From Candidatus Methanophaga sp. GoMg3.2 (lineage in GTDB: Archaea > Halobacteriota > Syntropharchaeia > Alkanophagales > Methanospirareceae), in assembly GCA_013180565.1 (NCBI GenBank), contig QBUN01000321.1:1-8273 (forward strand): a DNA stretch of 8,273 bases, read 5' to 3'. Shown here one piece after another: positions 1 through 5,372 of the stretch. The notes beneath the pieces are model-generated. The model saw nothing but the letters and a program-made list of their open reading frames with translations. It had not been told where the DNA came from and ran no database searches. Both the position numbers and the translations under genes were made by a program. Positions within the stretch are counted from its first letter, which is position 1, and the number at the start of each line of letters is the position of its first letter.

Positions 1-52
1 AGAACAATTACGAAGTGATTGAATGGGCATAGTGCGTTCATGTGTCAATGCG

Positions 53-86
53 TGAGTTCATTGGTGTGCTGATCATCACGAACTCA
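53..86. repeat. small inverted repeat in the 3' flank of trpC
   Basis: TGAGTTC at 53-59 pairs exactly with GAACTCA at 80-86 around a 20-base loop. The first 166 bases hold no reading frame I can support on either strand, and this weak stem-loop is the only structure I see there. It lies about 80 bases past the stop codon of the minus-strand trpC and could be a processing or termination structure, but a 7-bp stem can arise by chance. Confidence 0.2.
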
Positions 87-166
87 GCTTCGTCTTGGAT
101 TGCATTTCTCGTGGAAATCTGTGTGCTCTTCTGGTTATCAAAAAGCTAAAACGAATTTGCGATTTT

Positions 167-925
167 TCAGCTATTTACCAATTCTTTCACTTTCTGCGCT
201 ATATCCACAGCATTCATAACGGATGTGCCAACAAGTAAGGCGTCTGCACCCGCATCGAACATCCGTCTTGCGTCTTCCGTATTATTTATTCCACTCAGAG
301 CAACTAAAGGTACATCGTCCGGTATCTTCTGTTTAACTTCCGGTGCAATGGCCTCAAAAGTTGCCAGGGTCACATCAAATGTATCTAAGTCGCGATTGTT
401 TATGCCGATTAACGATGATGATGAAATGCCCGTTAGGTCGGCATCAAGAATCTTGTCTTTCGATTCGCGATCTATCTCGATAAGGGATTCTATACCCAAT
501 GAGGATGCTTTCTTTGCCAGCTCCTTCAATTTTTCCACCGTTAAGAATCTCGCTATTAACAATATCGCATTTGCACCACAAGCATAGGATTCGTAGACCT
601 GAAACTCATCGAAGATGAAGTCCTTTCGCAATACAGGCAGGTCAACATTAACTTTTACGGTTCTTAAATCGTCTAAACTGCCGGAAAACGCTTCGTCCGT
701 CAGAACGGATAGCGCACATGCGCCGCCTTCTTTCATTTTGCTCGCTGCTTCAGCAGCTTCTATTACTACGTCCTTTCCTTCCGTTTTTAAGCCTCTTCGT
801 TTTACTTCTGTAATGACCGGTCGTTTCCCTAAAGCTTTAGCCGCTAATATTGCGTCTTTTATGTTCCTTCGTTCTTTTAGCTTTCTAAGGGTCTCTCGTT
901 TCCTATTTAGTATTTCTTCTACCAT
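167..925 (-). CDS. trpC: indole-3-glycerol phosphate synthase, copy 1
   Basis: TrpC converts carboxyphenylamino-deoxyribulose phosphate to indole-3-glycerol phosphate in tryptophan synthesis. It is a single-domain, cytoplasmic (beta/alpha)8 barrel, and 252 residues is the normal length. Family landmarks are clear: TEVK with E40 and K42 on strand 2, LSVLTDE near 72-78, RKDF with K101 (the catalytic general acid), LIEI with E150 (general base), GINNRDL with N176, and SGI near 211-213 with DAGADALLVGTS in the phosphate-binding region. Two normally conserved features differ. The Ser-Pro after the strand-2 lysine reads GL (45-46), and the Glu of the usual ESGI motif is Leu210. Those two changes are shared with the neighbouring copy. 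The start is the ATG at 925, with no strong Shine-Dalgarno. It is the downstream of two tandem copies and differs from copy 2 at 25 of 252 positions by my count, with no frameshift, so it still appears to be under selection. Which copy is catalytically competent cannot be told from sequence alone. Confidence 0.95.
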   Translation of the reverse strand: MVEEILNRKRETLRKLKERRNIKDAILAAKALGKRPVITEVKRRGLKTEGKDVVIEAAEAASKMKEGGACALSVLTDEAFSGSLDDLRTVKVNVDLPVLRKDFIFDEFQVYESYACGANAILLIARFLTVEKLKELAKKASSLGIESLIEIDRESKDKILDADLTGISSSSLIGINNRDLDTFDVTLATFEAIAPEVKQKIPDDVPLVALSGINNTEDARRMFDAGADALLVGTSVMNAVDIAQKVKELVNS

Positions 926-973
926 TTCATCGTTGTATATAAAGTATAACTTCTACCTATAAATTTAATTTAG

Positions 974-1039
974 GACGCAGATTTACACGGATTTACACGG
1001 ATTTAATTTCTTCTGCGTTAATCAGTGTTAATCTGAGTC
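974..1039. repeat. 66-bp palindromic element of decamer units between the trpC copies
   Basis: The left arm holds GATTTACACG twice in direct succession (980-989, 990-999) and the start of a third unit (1000-1005). The right arm, read on the opposite strand, holds the diverged units GATTAACACT and GATTAACGCA. The outer 20 bases, 974-993 and 1020-1039, are inverted repeats matching at 17 of 20 positions, and ACGCAGA (975-981) also pairs with TCTGCGT (1012-1018). The right end overlaps the stop codon of trpC copy 2 (1038-1040). From memory, similar GATTTACACGGATT-type repeats are scattered through many environmental bacterial and archaeal genomes, which would make this a dispersed intergenic element rather than a trp-specific signal. 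As RNA it could fold into a hairpin between the two trpC cistrons. Confidence 0.7.
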
Positions 1040-1817
1040 AATAATTAATTTTGGTTTGTTCGCTATCCACCAACTCTTTCACTTTCTGCGCTATATCCGC
1101 AGCATTCATAATGGATGTGCCAACAAGTAAGGCGTCAGCACCCGCATCGAACATCCGCATTGCGTCTTCCGTATTATTAATTCCACTCAGAGCAACTAAA
1201 GATACATCGTCAGGGATCTTCTGCTTGACTTCCGGTGCAATCGCCTCAAAAGTTTCTAGGGTCACATCAAACGTATCTAAGTCGCGATTGTTTATGCCTA
1301 TTAACGCAGATGATGAAATGCCCGTTAGATCGGCATCAAGAATCTTGTCTTTTGATTCGCTATCTATCTCGATAAGTGATTCTATACCCAGTGAGGATGC
1401 TTTCTTTGCCAGCTCCTTCAATCTTTCCACAGTTAAGAATCTCGCTATTAGTAATATCGCATTTGCACCACAGGCATAGGATTCGTAGACCTGAAACGAA
1501 TCGAAGATGAAGTCCTTTCGCAACACCGGCAGGTCAACATTAACTTTAACACTCCTTAAATCGTCTAAACTACCGAAAAATGCTTCGTCTGTCAGAACGG
1601 ATAGCGCACATGCGCCGCCTTCTTTCATTTGGCTCGCGGCTTCCACAGCTCCTATTACTACTTCGTTCCCTCCGGCTTTTAAGCCTCTTCGCTTTACTTC
1701 TGTAATGATCGGTCGTTTTCCTGATGCTTTAGCCGCTAATATTGCGTCTTTTATGCTTCTTCGTTCTTTCAGCTTTCCAATGGTCTCCCGTTTCCTATTT
1801 ATGATTTCTTCTACCAT
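1038..1817 (-). CDS. trpC: indole-3-glycerol phosphate synthase, copy 2
   Basis: This is a second full-length TrpC barrel of 259 residues, about 90% identical to the copy that follows it. It has the same reaction and the same landmarks: E40 and K42 in TEVK, K101 in RKDF, E150 in LIEI, N176 in GINNRDL, and the GTS phosphate loop near the end. It also shares the unusual GL at 45-46 in place of Ser-Pro and Leu210 in place of the usual Glu before SGI. Substitutions cluster at residues 48-63 (T48A, E49G, K51N, D52E, E56G, A58V, K63Q); the catalytic segments are unchanged. Compared with copy 1 the C-terminus is longer by EQTKINY, and its stop overlaps the edge of the palindromic element. The ATG at 1817 is preceded by a purine-rich GAGAAAGAGAAAA tract but no clear Shine-Dalgarno. 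A TATA-like stretch about 95-105 bases upstream could drive it. Confidence 0.95.
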   Translation of the reverse strand: MVEEIINRKRETIGKLKERRSIKDAILAAKASGKRPIITEVKRRGLKAGGNEVVIGAVEAASQMKEGGACALSVLTDEAFFGSLDDLRSVKVNVDLPVLRKDFIFDSFQVYESYACGANAILLIARFLTVERLKELAKKASSLGIESLIEIDSESKDKILDADLTGISSSALIGINNRDLDTFDVTLETFEAIAPEVKQKIPDDVSLVALSGINNTEDAMRMFDAGADALLVGTSIMNAADIAQKVKELVDSEQTKINY

Positions 1818-1910
1818 TTTTTCTCTTTCTCAAAATTTTGTATAGGGTTATTCCTTTTTTGAATAAAAAATCCCGTAGGATGACCACATTCTTTAAAAGT
1901 AAAGAAGAGT

Positions 1911-1925
1911 TTTATTTATAAAAAG
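1911..1925. promoter_or_regulatory. TATA-rich box in the divergent trpC / membrane-gene intergenic region
   Basis: TTTATTTATAAAAAG resembles an archaeal TATA box on both strands. On the plus strand, a transcript starting about 25 bases downstream would begin near 1940 and carry the small ORF at 1990 and the gene at 2058. On the minus strand it could serve trpC copy 2, leaving a leader of roughly 75 bases. The rest of the 240-bp gap between 1817 and 2058 is AT-rich with no other clear gene. Assigned by motif and position only. Confidence 0.4.
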
Positions 1926-1976
1926 TTTGTTTAATTCATTGTTTACTATGAAATGTCAGAGCCTGCATTTAGATAT

Positions 1977-1984
1977 AAGGTGAT
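1977..1984 (+). promoter_or_regulatory. strong Shine-Dalgarno of the 23-codon ORF
   Basis: AAGGTGAT contains AGGTGAT, seven bases complementary to the usual 16S rRNA 3' end, five bases before the ATG at 1990. It is the strongest ribosome-binding site in the window. It argues that the tiny ORF behind it is, or recently was, translated. Confidence 0.6.
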
Positions 1985-1989
1985 TGGAC

Positions 1990-2061
1990 ATGTTAAATGA
2001 AGCAGATACAAGAGCAAAATTTATTGATCCCCCACTTCATGCATTTGGAGGGGTGTTATGA
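1990..2061 (+). pseudogene. 23-codon ORF resembling the N-terminus of type I restriction subunit R (HsdR)
   Basis: The ORF runs from ATG 1990 to TGA 2061 and includes NEADTRAKFIDPPLHA. This matches, as I remember the family, the opening of many type I restriction HsdR subunits (NEAETRA..IDP.L..AGW), which in full are about 800-1100 residues and carry a nuclease and a DEAD-box translocase. Here the frame stops just after the segment, at the point where GW would follow (it reads GG). Its TGA overlaps the ATG of the next gene as ATGA, so the two could be translationally coupled. Simplest reading: the surviving 5' end of a deleted hsdR gene, with its ribosome site now feeding the membrane gene behind it. 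Alternatively it has become a short leader peptide. A 16-residue match is short, so the homology is likely rather than certain. Confidence 0.55.
2047..2051 (+). promoter_or_regulatory. ribosome-binding site of the 221-residue membrane protein
   Basis: GGAGG lies six bases before the ATG at 2058 and inside the 3' end of the small upstream ORF. It supports the chosen start and would allow either independent or coupled initiation. Confidence 0.6.
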
Positions 2062-2723
2062 GCTTCCTGCTGGCGAAAATTTTAGTCAAAATCCTTCTTT
2101 TAGCTTTGATTCCTATCTTATTAGCGATTAGATTCAGCTGGGATGCTATTCTTCCCATTATTATCTACCTTCAATTACTGCTAATCTGGGCACAAGCGGA
2201 GATAGGGCTAAGGCAACATGTCCTGTTATCAGCACAGTTTGACCCTTTTTTTGATGTAGAATTAATCAAAAAAAGAGTTGTAAATGCTCATTCGTACAAT
2301 ATATATGTCCGTAACACGAGTAAAAATCCTGCTTACAACATCAGAGTAGGGCGAATTTTGTATGAAAATAAACCTATGCCCCCTGATAACTGGCGTAAAG
2401 TTTCCTCGGAGCTTATAAGCAGTTTAGCACCTGACCAAAAACTTTTACTTTGTTCTCTTAATGAAGATATTGTTAAAAATGATCCAACCATTGAAGTTTC
2501 TTATTCCAATCATTTGGGTGATTTGAGAGAAATTTGCATCGAGTTCTTTAGGGACGAAAAACTTTTTCTCACCCCTAGAAAGGTGCAAGCGCCAGGTATT
2601 CTTCTTAACACAATTGAAGGCTTAACTTTATTTCTAAATGAAATGTATATTAGGAGGCATCTAGGGTTAGGGTTGAGAGCATCTAAAATAGACAAAGGAA
2701 AAGTCAAGAAAAGATTGAAATAA
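2058..2723 (+). CDS. uncharacterised protein, two N-terminal membrane helices plus soluble domain
   Basis: I do not recognise a named family. The 221 residues begin with a helical hairpin: membrane segments at about 4-24 and 28-46, separated by a short polar turn with RFSWD. The remainder, about 50-221, is soluble and likely faces the cytoplasm if the N-terminus is inside. Residues about 78-165 look like a beta-sandwich, with strands such as YNIYVRNTS and AYNIRVGRIL, and the last 15 residues are rich in lysine and arginine. There is no catalytic motif I can point to. The start is fixed by GGAGG six bases upstream. The gene lies antisense to the trp genes on both sides, converges on the trpD remnant 16 bases away, and follows the HsdR-like fragment. 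It looks like an insertion into the trp locus; a link to phage defence is only a guess. Confidence 0.75.
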   Translation: MSFLLAKILVKILLLALIPILLAIRFSWDAILPIIIYLQLLLIWAQAEIGLRQHVLLSAQFDPFFDVELIKKRVVNAHSYNIYVRNTSKNPAYNIRVGRILYENKPMPPDNWRKVSSELISSLAPDQKLLLCSLNEDIVKNDPTIEVSYSNHLGDLREICIEFFRDEKLFLTPRKVQAPGILLNTIEGLTLFLNEMYIRRHLGLGLRASKIDKGKVKKRLK

Positions 2724-2729
2724 TACACC

Positions 2730-2741
2730 GAAAACGTTTTC
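2730..2741. repeat. 12-bp perfect palindrome between convergent gene ends
   Basis: GAAAACGTTTTC lies between the stop of the plus-strand membrane gene (2723) and the stop of the minus-strand trpD remnant (2740-2742). It ends in short T runs on both strands, so a weak bidirectional termination role is possible; chance is also possible. Confidence 0.3.
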
Positions 2742-2997
2742 ACTGCGCAAACCGAATAAACGCCTCCAACTTCTCTGCCGCCTTCCCTTCTTCCAATATT
2801 GCCTTTGCAATTTCAAACCCTTCTTTTATGCTTGCTGCTTCGTCAGCGGCGAAGATAGCCGTAGCGGCATTCAGTAAAACGACATCCCGCCTTGCTCCAG
2901 CTTCACTGCAACTCAATATATTCTGCAATATCTTCGCACTCGCTTTCCTATCTCCACCTGTAATTTCATCTGGCGATGCCGGTTCCTGACCAAATTT
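2740..2997 (-). pseudogene. trpD: trpD remnant: C-terminal quarter of anthranilate phosphoribosyltransferase
   Basis: Read on the minus strand, this encodes about 85 residues collinear with residues 252-335 of the intact TrpD at 4133-5140, with no indel. From the shared ASPDEI to the C-terminus about 80% of residues match by my count (15 differences in 79). The homology starts abruptly near 2997 at FG. Upstream there are only four unrelated codons before an in-frame stop near 3013, and there is no ATG; the first possible start is an internal TTG at 2928. The piece lacks everything TrpD needs: the GTGGD loop, the KHGNRS segment and the DE metal-binding pair. It therefore cannot be an active transferase. 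The C-terminus and stop are intact, and the frame is unbroken despite divergence greater than that of the trpC pair. It is probably a leftover of duplication or of insertion into a trpD 3' end. Confidence 0.88.
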
Positions 2998-3028
2998 GGA
3001 TGAAGCCTTTTTTTACCTTTACCGATAT

Positions 3029-3039
3029 CTATTTATACT
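3029..3039 (+). promoter_or_regulatory. candidate TATA box of the 299-residue membrane protein
   Basis: CTATTTATACT is centred about 45 bases before the ATG at 3080. Standard archaeal spacing would put the transcript start near 3060, leaving a leader of about 20 bases. No Shine-Dalgarno is visible before that ATG, which fits a very short leader. Confidence 0.35.
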
Positions 3040-3079
3040 GTCAGCCGAAACATTTAGTTATTCTTTTGTAGTCTGAAAT

Positions 3080-3979
3080 ATGCAAGAAAGACCGCATTTT
3101 TGGGAAACAGACAAAAAATATGCCAGGGTAGTTATGATGCTTATTCCTGTCATACTCGGTATAATTACGCTTGTTCTCCCAATCGCCTTAGAAGAAGAAA
3201 AGCATCTTTCTCTCGAAGTTATTGAAAATAAGGCGCTAATAAGCGTTGATCAGAAGATTAGAGAAGAAATCACTATCTCATACAATGACAAGGTTGTGGA
3301 AAGACTTTTTTTGCTAACGGTGAAATTTGTGAATGACGGGGATTTTGGTATCAACGGTAAAACGGATATTATTGAGAATATAGAGATATCACTTCGAGAG
3401 GATAATTGCAAAATCCTAGGCGAACCAGAAATACTAGAAAATCCAAGTGACATTAAACTGGCGTTCTATCCAGCAATGGACCAAAAAACAGTCAAATTTG
3501 ACTTTGATTTGATGAACCCCCATGATTACTTTCTTATGGACATCCTTTATACTGCTAATGCACTAGCCTGTCTAAAAGACCCTTTACATGCCAAAATAGT
3601 TGACATAAAAGACATTGAAATTCGTAGTAAAACAGAATCTGGTGAAAAAGAACTGGGAATAAACTTAATGTTGATTATACAAGGCTTTATTCTCGTAGTT
3701 ATAGGCCTATTTGGACTATATGAAAGAAGATTTAAGCTCATGGAAAAGACCACGAGAAAGGTTTTTTCCTATAAAAACACATTCCTATTTTATGCGGCTA
3801 TTGGATGTGTTTTCTTTTATATGGGATTCTGGGGAATCGCTTCCCCCTTGGACTATCCAGGTGAATTGTTCTTTGGGAGTAATCCTCTTCTCATTATATG
3901 GGGTATGGCCATTTTTATGAGTATTTTTATTTTTGCATTCATTGTAAGGGACATGTTTTTTGCTCGTAAAATTGCTTAA
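3080..3979 (+). CDS. uncharacterised four-helix membrane protein with large beta-rich loop domain
   Basis: I do not recognise a named family. Membrane segments are predicted by eye at about residues 17-37, 195-215, 234-254 and 268-290. Between the first and second lies a domain of about 155 residues that, with the N-terminus inside, would face outside. This domain alternates hydrophobic strands (ERLFLLTVKFVNDGDFGING, KLAFYP, KTVKFDFDLMNPHDYF). It resembles beta-sandwich domains with an N-x-G turn and a late NPxD motif that I recall from uncharacterised membrane proteins in many bacteria and archaea. It carries no enzyme motif I can identify. The ATG at 3080 is the first in frame after the TATA-like box and has no clear ribosome site. 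The gene is antisense to trpD, and it fills the gap between intact trpD and the trpD remnant. It is AT-rich and shares no visible homology with the other membrane protein. Confidence 0.75.
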   Translation: MQERPHFWETDKKYARVVMMLIPVILGIITLVLPIALEEEKHLSLEVIENKALISVDQKIREEITISYNDKVVERLFLLTVKFVNDGDFGINGKTDIIENIEISLREDNCKILGEPEILENPSDIKLAFYPAMDQKTVKFDFDLMNPHDYFLMDILYTANALACLKDPLHAKIVDIKDIEIRSKTESGEKELGINLMLIIQGFILVVIGLFGLYERRFKLMEKTTRKVFSYKNTFLFYAAIGCVFFYMGFWGIASPLDYPGELFFGSNPLLIIWGMAIFMSIFIFAFIVRDMFFARKIA

Positions 3980-3999
3980 TTCACAAAAGCAAGAGGACT

Positions 4000-4017
4000 A
4001 AAAAATCGCTAAAAAAA
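4000..4017 (-). terminator. candidate oligo-T terminator downstream of trpD
   Basis: On the minus strand, runs of seven T (4011-4017) and six T (4000-4005) lie 115-135 bases past the trpD stop. Archaeal transcription often ends at such U-rich tracts. They are also at the tail of the convergent plus-strand gene, but there they read as A runs, so they would serve trpD only. Confidence 0.4.
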
Positions 4018-4063
4018 CTTCGGTTAATACAGCATTAAATGACCGCCGTCCAAAAGCTCGCTT

Positions 4064-4080
4064 CAAACGGGTTTCGTTTG
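4064..4080. repeat. small hairpin in the trpD 3' region
   Basis: CAAACG and CGTTTG form a perfect 6-bp stem around five bases, about 55 bases past the trpD stop and before the T tracts. It could stabilise the trpD transcript end; the short stem gives little weight. Confidence 0.25.
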
Positions 4081-4132
4081 TACCAATAACGTTATTTAAT
4101 CTTCCACCCTTTCGATAAGCCGCATCATTTTC

Positions 4133-5140
4133 TCACTTAGCGAACCGAATAAACGCCTCCAACTTCTCTGCTGCCTCCCCCCCTTCCAATATCCCCCTCG
4201 CAATTCCAAACCCTTCCTCTATGCTAGTTGCTTCGTCAGCGGCGAAGATAGCCACAGCCGCATTCAATAAAACAACGTCTCGTTTCGCTCCCTCTTCCTT
4301 GCAACTCAATATATCCTGCAATATCTTCGCACTCACTTTCCTATCGCCACCTGCAATTTCATCTGGCGACGCCTGTAGCAGCCCAAAATCCACGGGTTCT
4401 ATGTAATACGTCTCTATCTCACCATTTTCCAGGTGCGACACCTTCGTCCGCCCTGAGATAGAAACCTCGTCCACGCCCGGCTCGCCATGCACCACTAACG
4501 CCTTCTTCAGTCCTAATATACGAAGTACTTTCGCTATCTTCTCTGTTACAGCAGCATCGTAAACGCCAATGAGTTGATGCGTTGCATTTGCAGGATTCGT
4601 TAACGGGCCCAGAATATTGAACACCGTCCTCATACCCAGCTTCTGTCTCACTTCCATCACGTTCTTCATCGCCTTATGGTGTAGGGGTGCGAACATGAAC
4701 CCAATCCCAATCTTCTCGATGCATTCCTCTATCTTGCGAGGCGGTAAAGCCAGATTCGCACCTAATTCCTCTATTACGTCAGCGCTACCACATTTTGACG
4801 TTACAGACCGGTTACCATGTTTCGCTACGGGCACTACGCAAGCAGTAATGAACGCGGCAGTAGTAGAGATGTTGAACGTTTTTATTACATCGCCGCCAGT
4901 CCCGCAAACGTCCACACTCTTCTCCACTTTCGGTTTTATTTTTAGTGCCATGTCGCGCATGACCCGTGCAAAAGCGGCTATTTCATCTTCGGTTTCGCCT
5001 TTCGTCCGTAAAGAAGCTAAGAACGCAGCAGTTTGTAGCTTCTCCGCTTCGCCGCTCATTATCGTTCGCATAGCAGCTTCTGCTTCTTCCGCACTTAGGT
5101 CCTTTCTATCCACAAGTTTGCCGATATATTGTTCGAGCAT
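4133..5140 (-). CDS. trpD: anthranilate phosphoribosyltransferase
   Basis: TrpD transfers the phosphoribosyl group of PRPP to anthranilate, the second step of the tryptophan branch, as a cytoplasmic homodimer. At 335 residues it is full length and unfused to a TrpG glutaminase domain. Visible motifs in order: the small helical N-terminal domain (1-70); the PRPP loop VCGTGGD (78-84); NIST (90-93); KHGNRSV (107-113) with the anthranilate-binding His108; SKCGSADV (115-122), where the usual SxSGSAD serine is Cys117; RTVFNILGPLTNP (171-183); and the metal-binding DE pair at 224-225 in PGVDEVS. The start is the ATG at 5140 with only a weak AGGA upstream. Its 3' quarter is repeated as a remnant 1.4 kb downstream. 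The next complete trp genes on this strand are the trpC copies, now separated from it by two opposite-strand genes, so co-transcription with trpC is doubtful. Confidence 0.96.
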   Translation of the reverse strand: MLEQYIGKLVDRKDLSAEEAEAAMRTIMSGEAEKLQTAAFLASLRTKGETEDEIAAFARVMRDMALKIKPKVEKSVDVCGTGGDVIKTFNISTTAAFITACVVPVAKHGNRSVTSKCGSADVIEELGANLALPPRKIEECIEKIGIGFMFAPLHHKAMKNVMEVRQKLGMRTVFNILGPLTNPANATHQLIGVYDAAVTEKIAKVLRILGLKKALVVHGEPGVDEVSISGRTKVSHLENGEIETYYIEPVDFGLLQASPDEIAGGDRKVSAKILQDILSCKEEGAKRDVVLLNAAVAIFAADEATSIEEGFGIARGILEGGEAAEKLEAFIRFAK

Positions 5141-5263
5141 TTTTCTTCATTCCTAAATACCGTTTAAGTCATCGGGTTCTTTCTTCACTTTTTTATTTGC
5201 GTTTTTCATCGCTTTAGACTCTTCAATTCTAATCTCCGATGGCTTAAGAGGTATGCAATATTA

Positions 5264-5284
5264 CTACGGTTATTTAATAGTATA
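5264..5284 (+). promoter_or_regulatory. candidate TATA region of the nuclease gene
   Basis: An AT-rich stretch at 5264-5284 includes TTATTTAATAGTATACA on the plus strand. It would place a transcript start near 5300, before the small ORF at 5349 and the nuclease start. The same stretch read the other way could contribute to trpD expression, but it lies about 130 bases from that start. The 183-bp divergent gap otherwise shows no operator-like repeat. Confidence 0.3.
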
Positions 5285-5332
5285 CAATTGAGAAATTAAA
5301 AGAATAAAGATAAAAAACAATGTTTGACTGTG

Positions 5333-5372
5333 AAGGAGAGAAAGAGCAATGCCAATCAGAATAACAAAATGA
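5333..5372 (+). promoter_or_regulatory. ribosome site plus 7-codon ORF overlapping the nuclease start
   Basis: AAGGAG at 5333-5338 stands ten bases before an ATG at 5349, which opens a seven-codon frame (MPIRITK) ending in TGA at 5370-5372. That stop overlaps the ATG at 5369, which is in the nuclease frame, as ATGA. No ribosome site is seen directly before 5369, so ribosomes may load at AAGGAG, translate the short ORF and restart on the nuclease. It may equally be a coincidence of an A-rich leader. Confidence 0.35.

Noticed and set aside
935..944. CTTTATATAC on the minus strand as a promoter for trpC copy 1
   Set aside because: It is a good TATA-like string but only about 15 bases from the ATG; normal spacing would start the transcript inside the gene.
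974..1005. Decamer repeats considered as a CRISPR array or iteron origin
   Set aside because: Units are adjacent without spacers and too few; the inverted layout fits a palindromic dispersed repeat better.
225..1845. Several plus-strand frames of 110-142 codons opposite the two trpC genes
   Set aside because: They recur in both trpC copies only because the underlying genes are duplicates; they are antisense shadows.
4617..5156. 179-codon plus-strand frame opposite trpD
   Set aside because: It lies antisense within a clear, conserved trpD; its residues reflect the reverse of TrpD codons.
5153..5209. 18-codon minus-strand ORF 12 bases upstream of trpD, considered as a trp leader peptide
   Set aside because: It has no Trp codon, no clear ribosome site and no alternative hairpins after it, so attenuation of the classic type is not supported.
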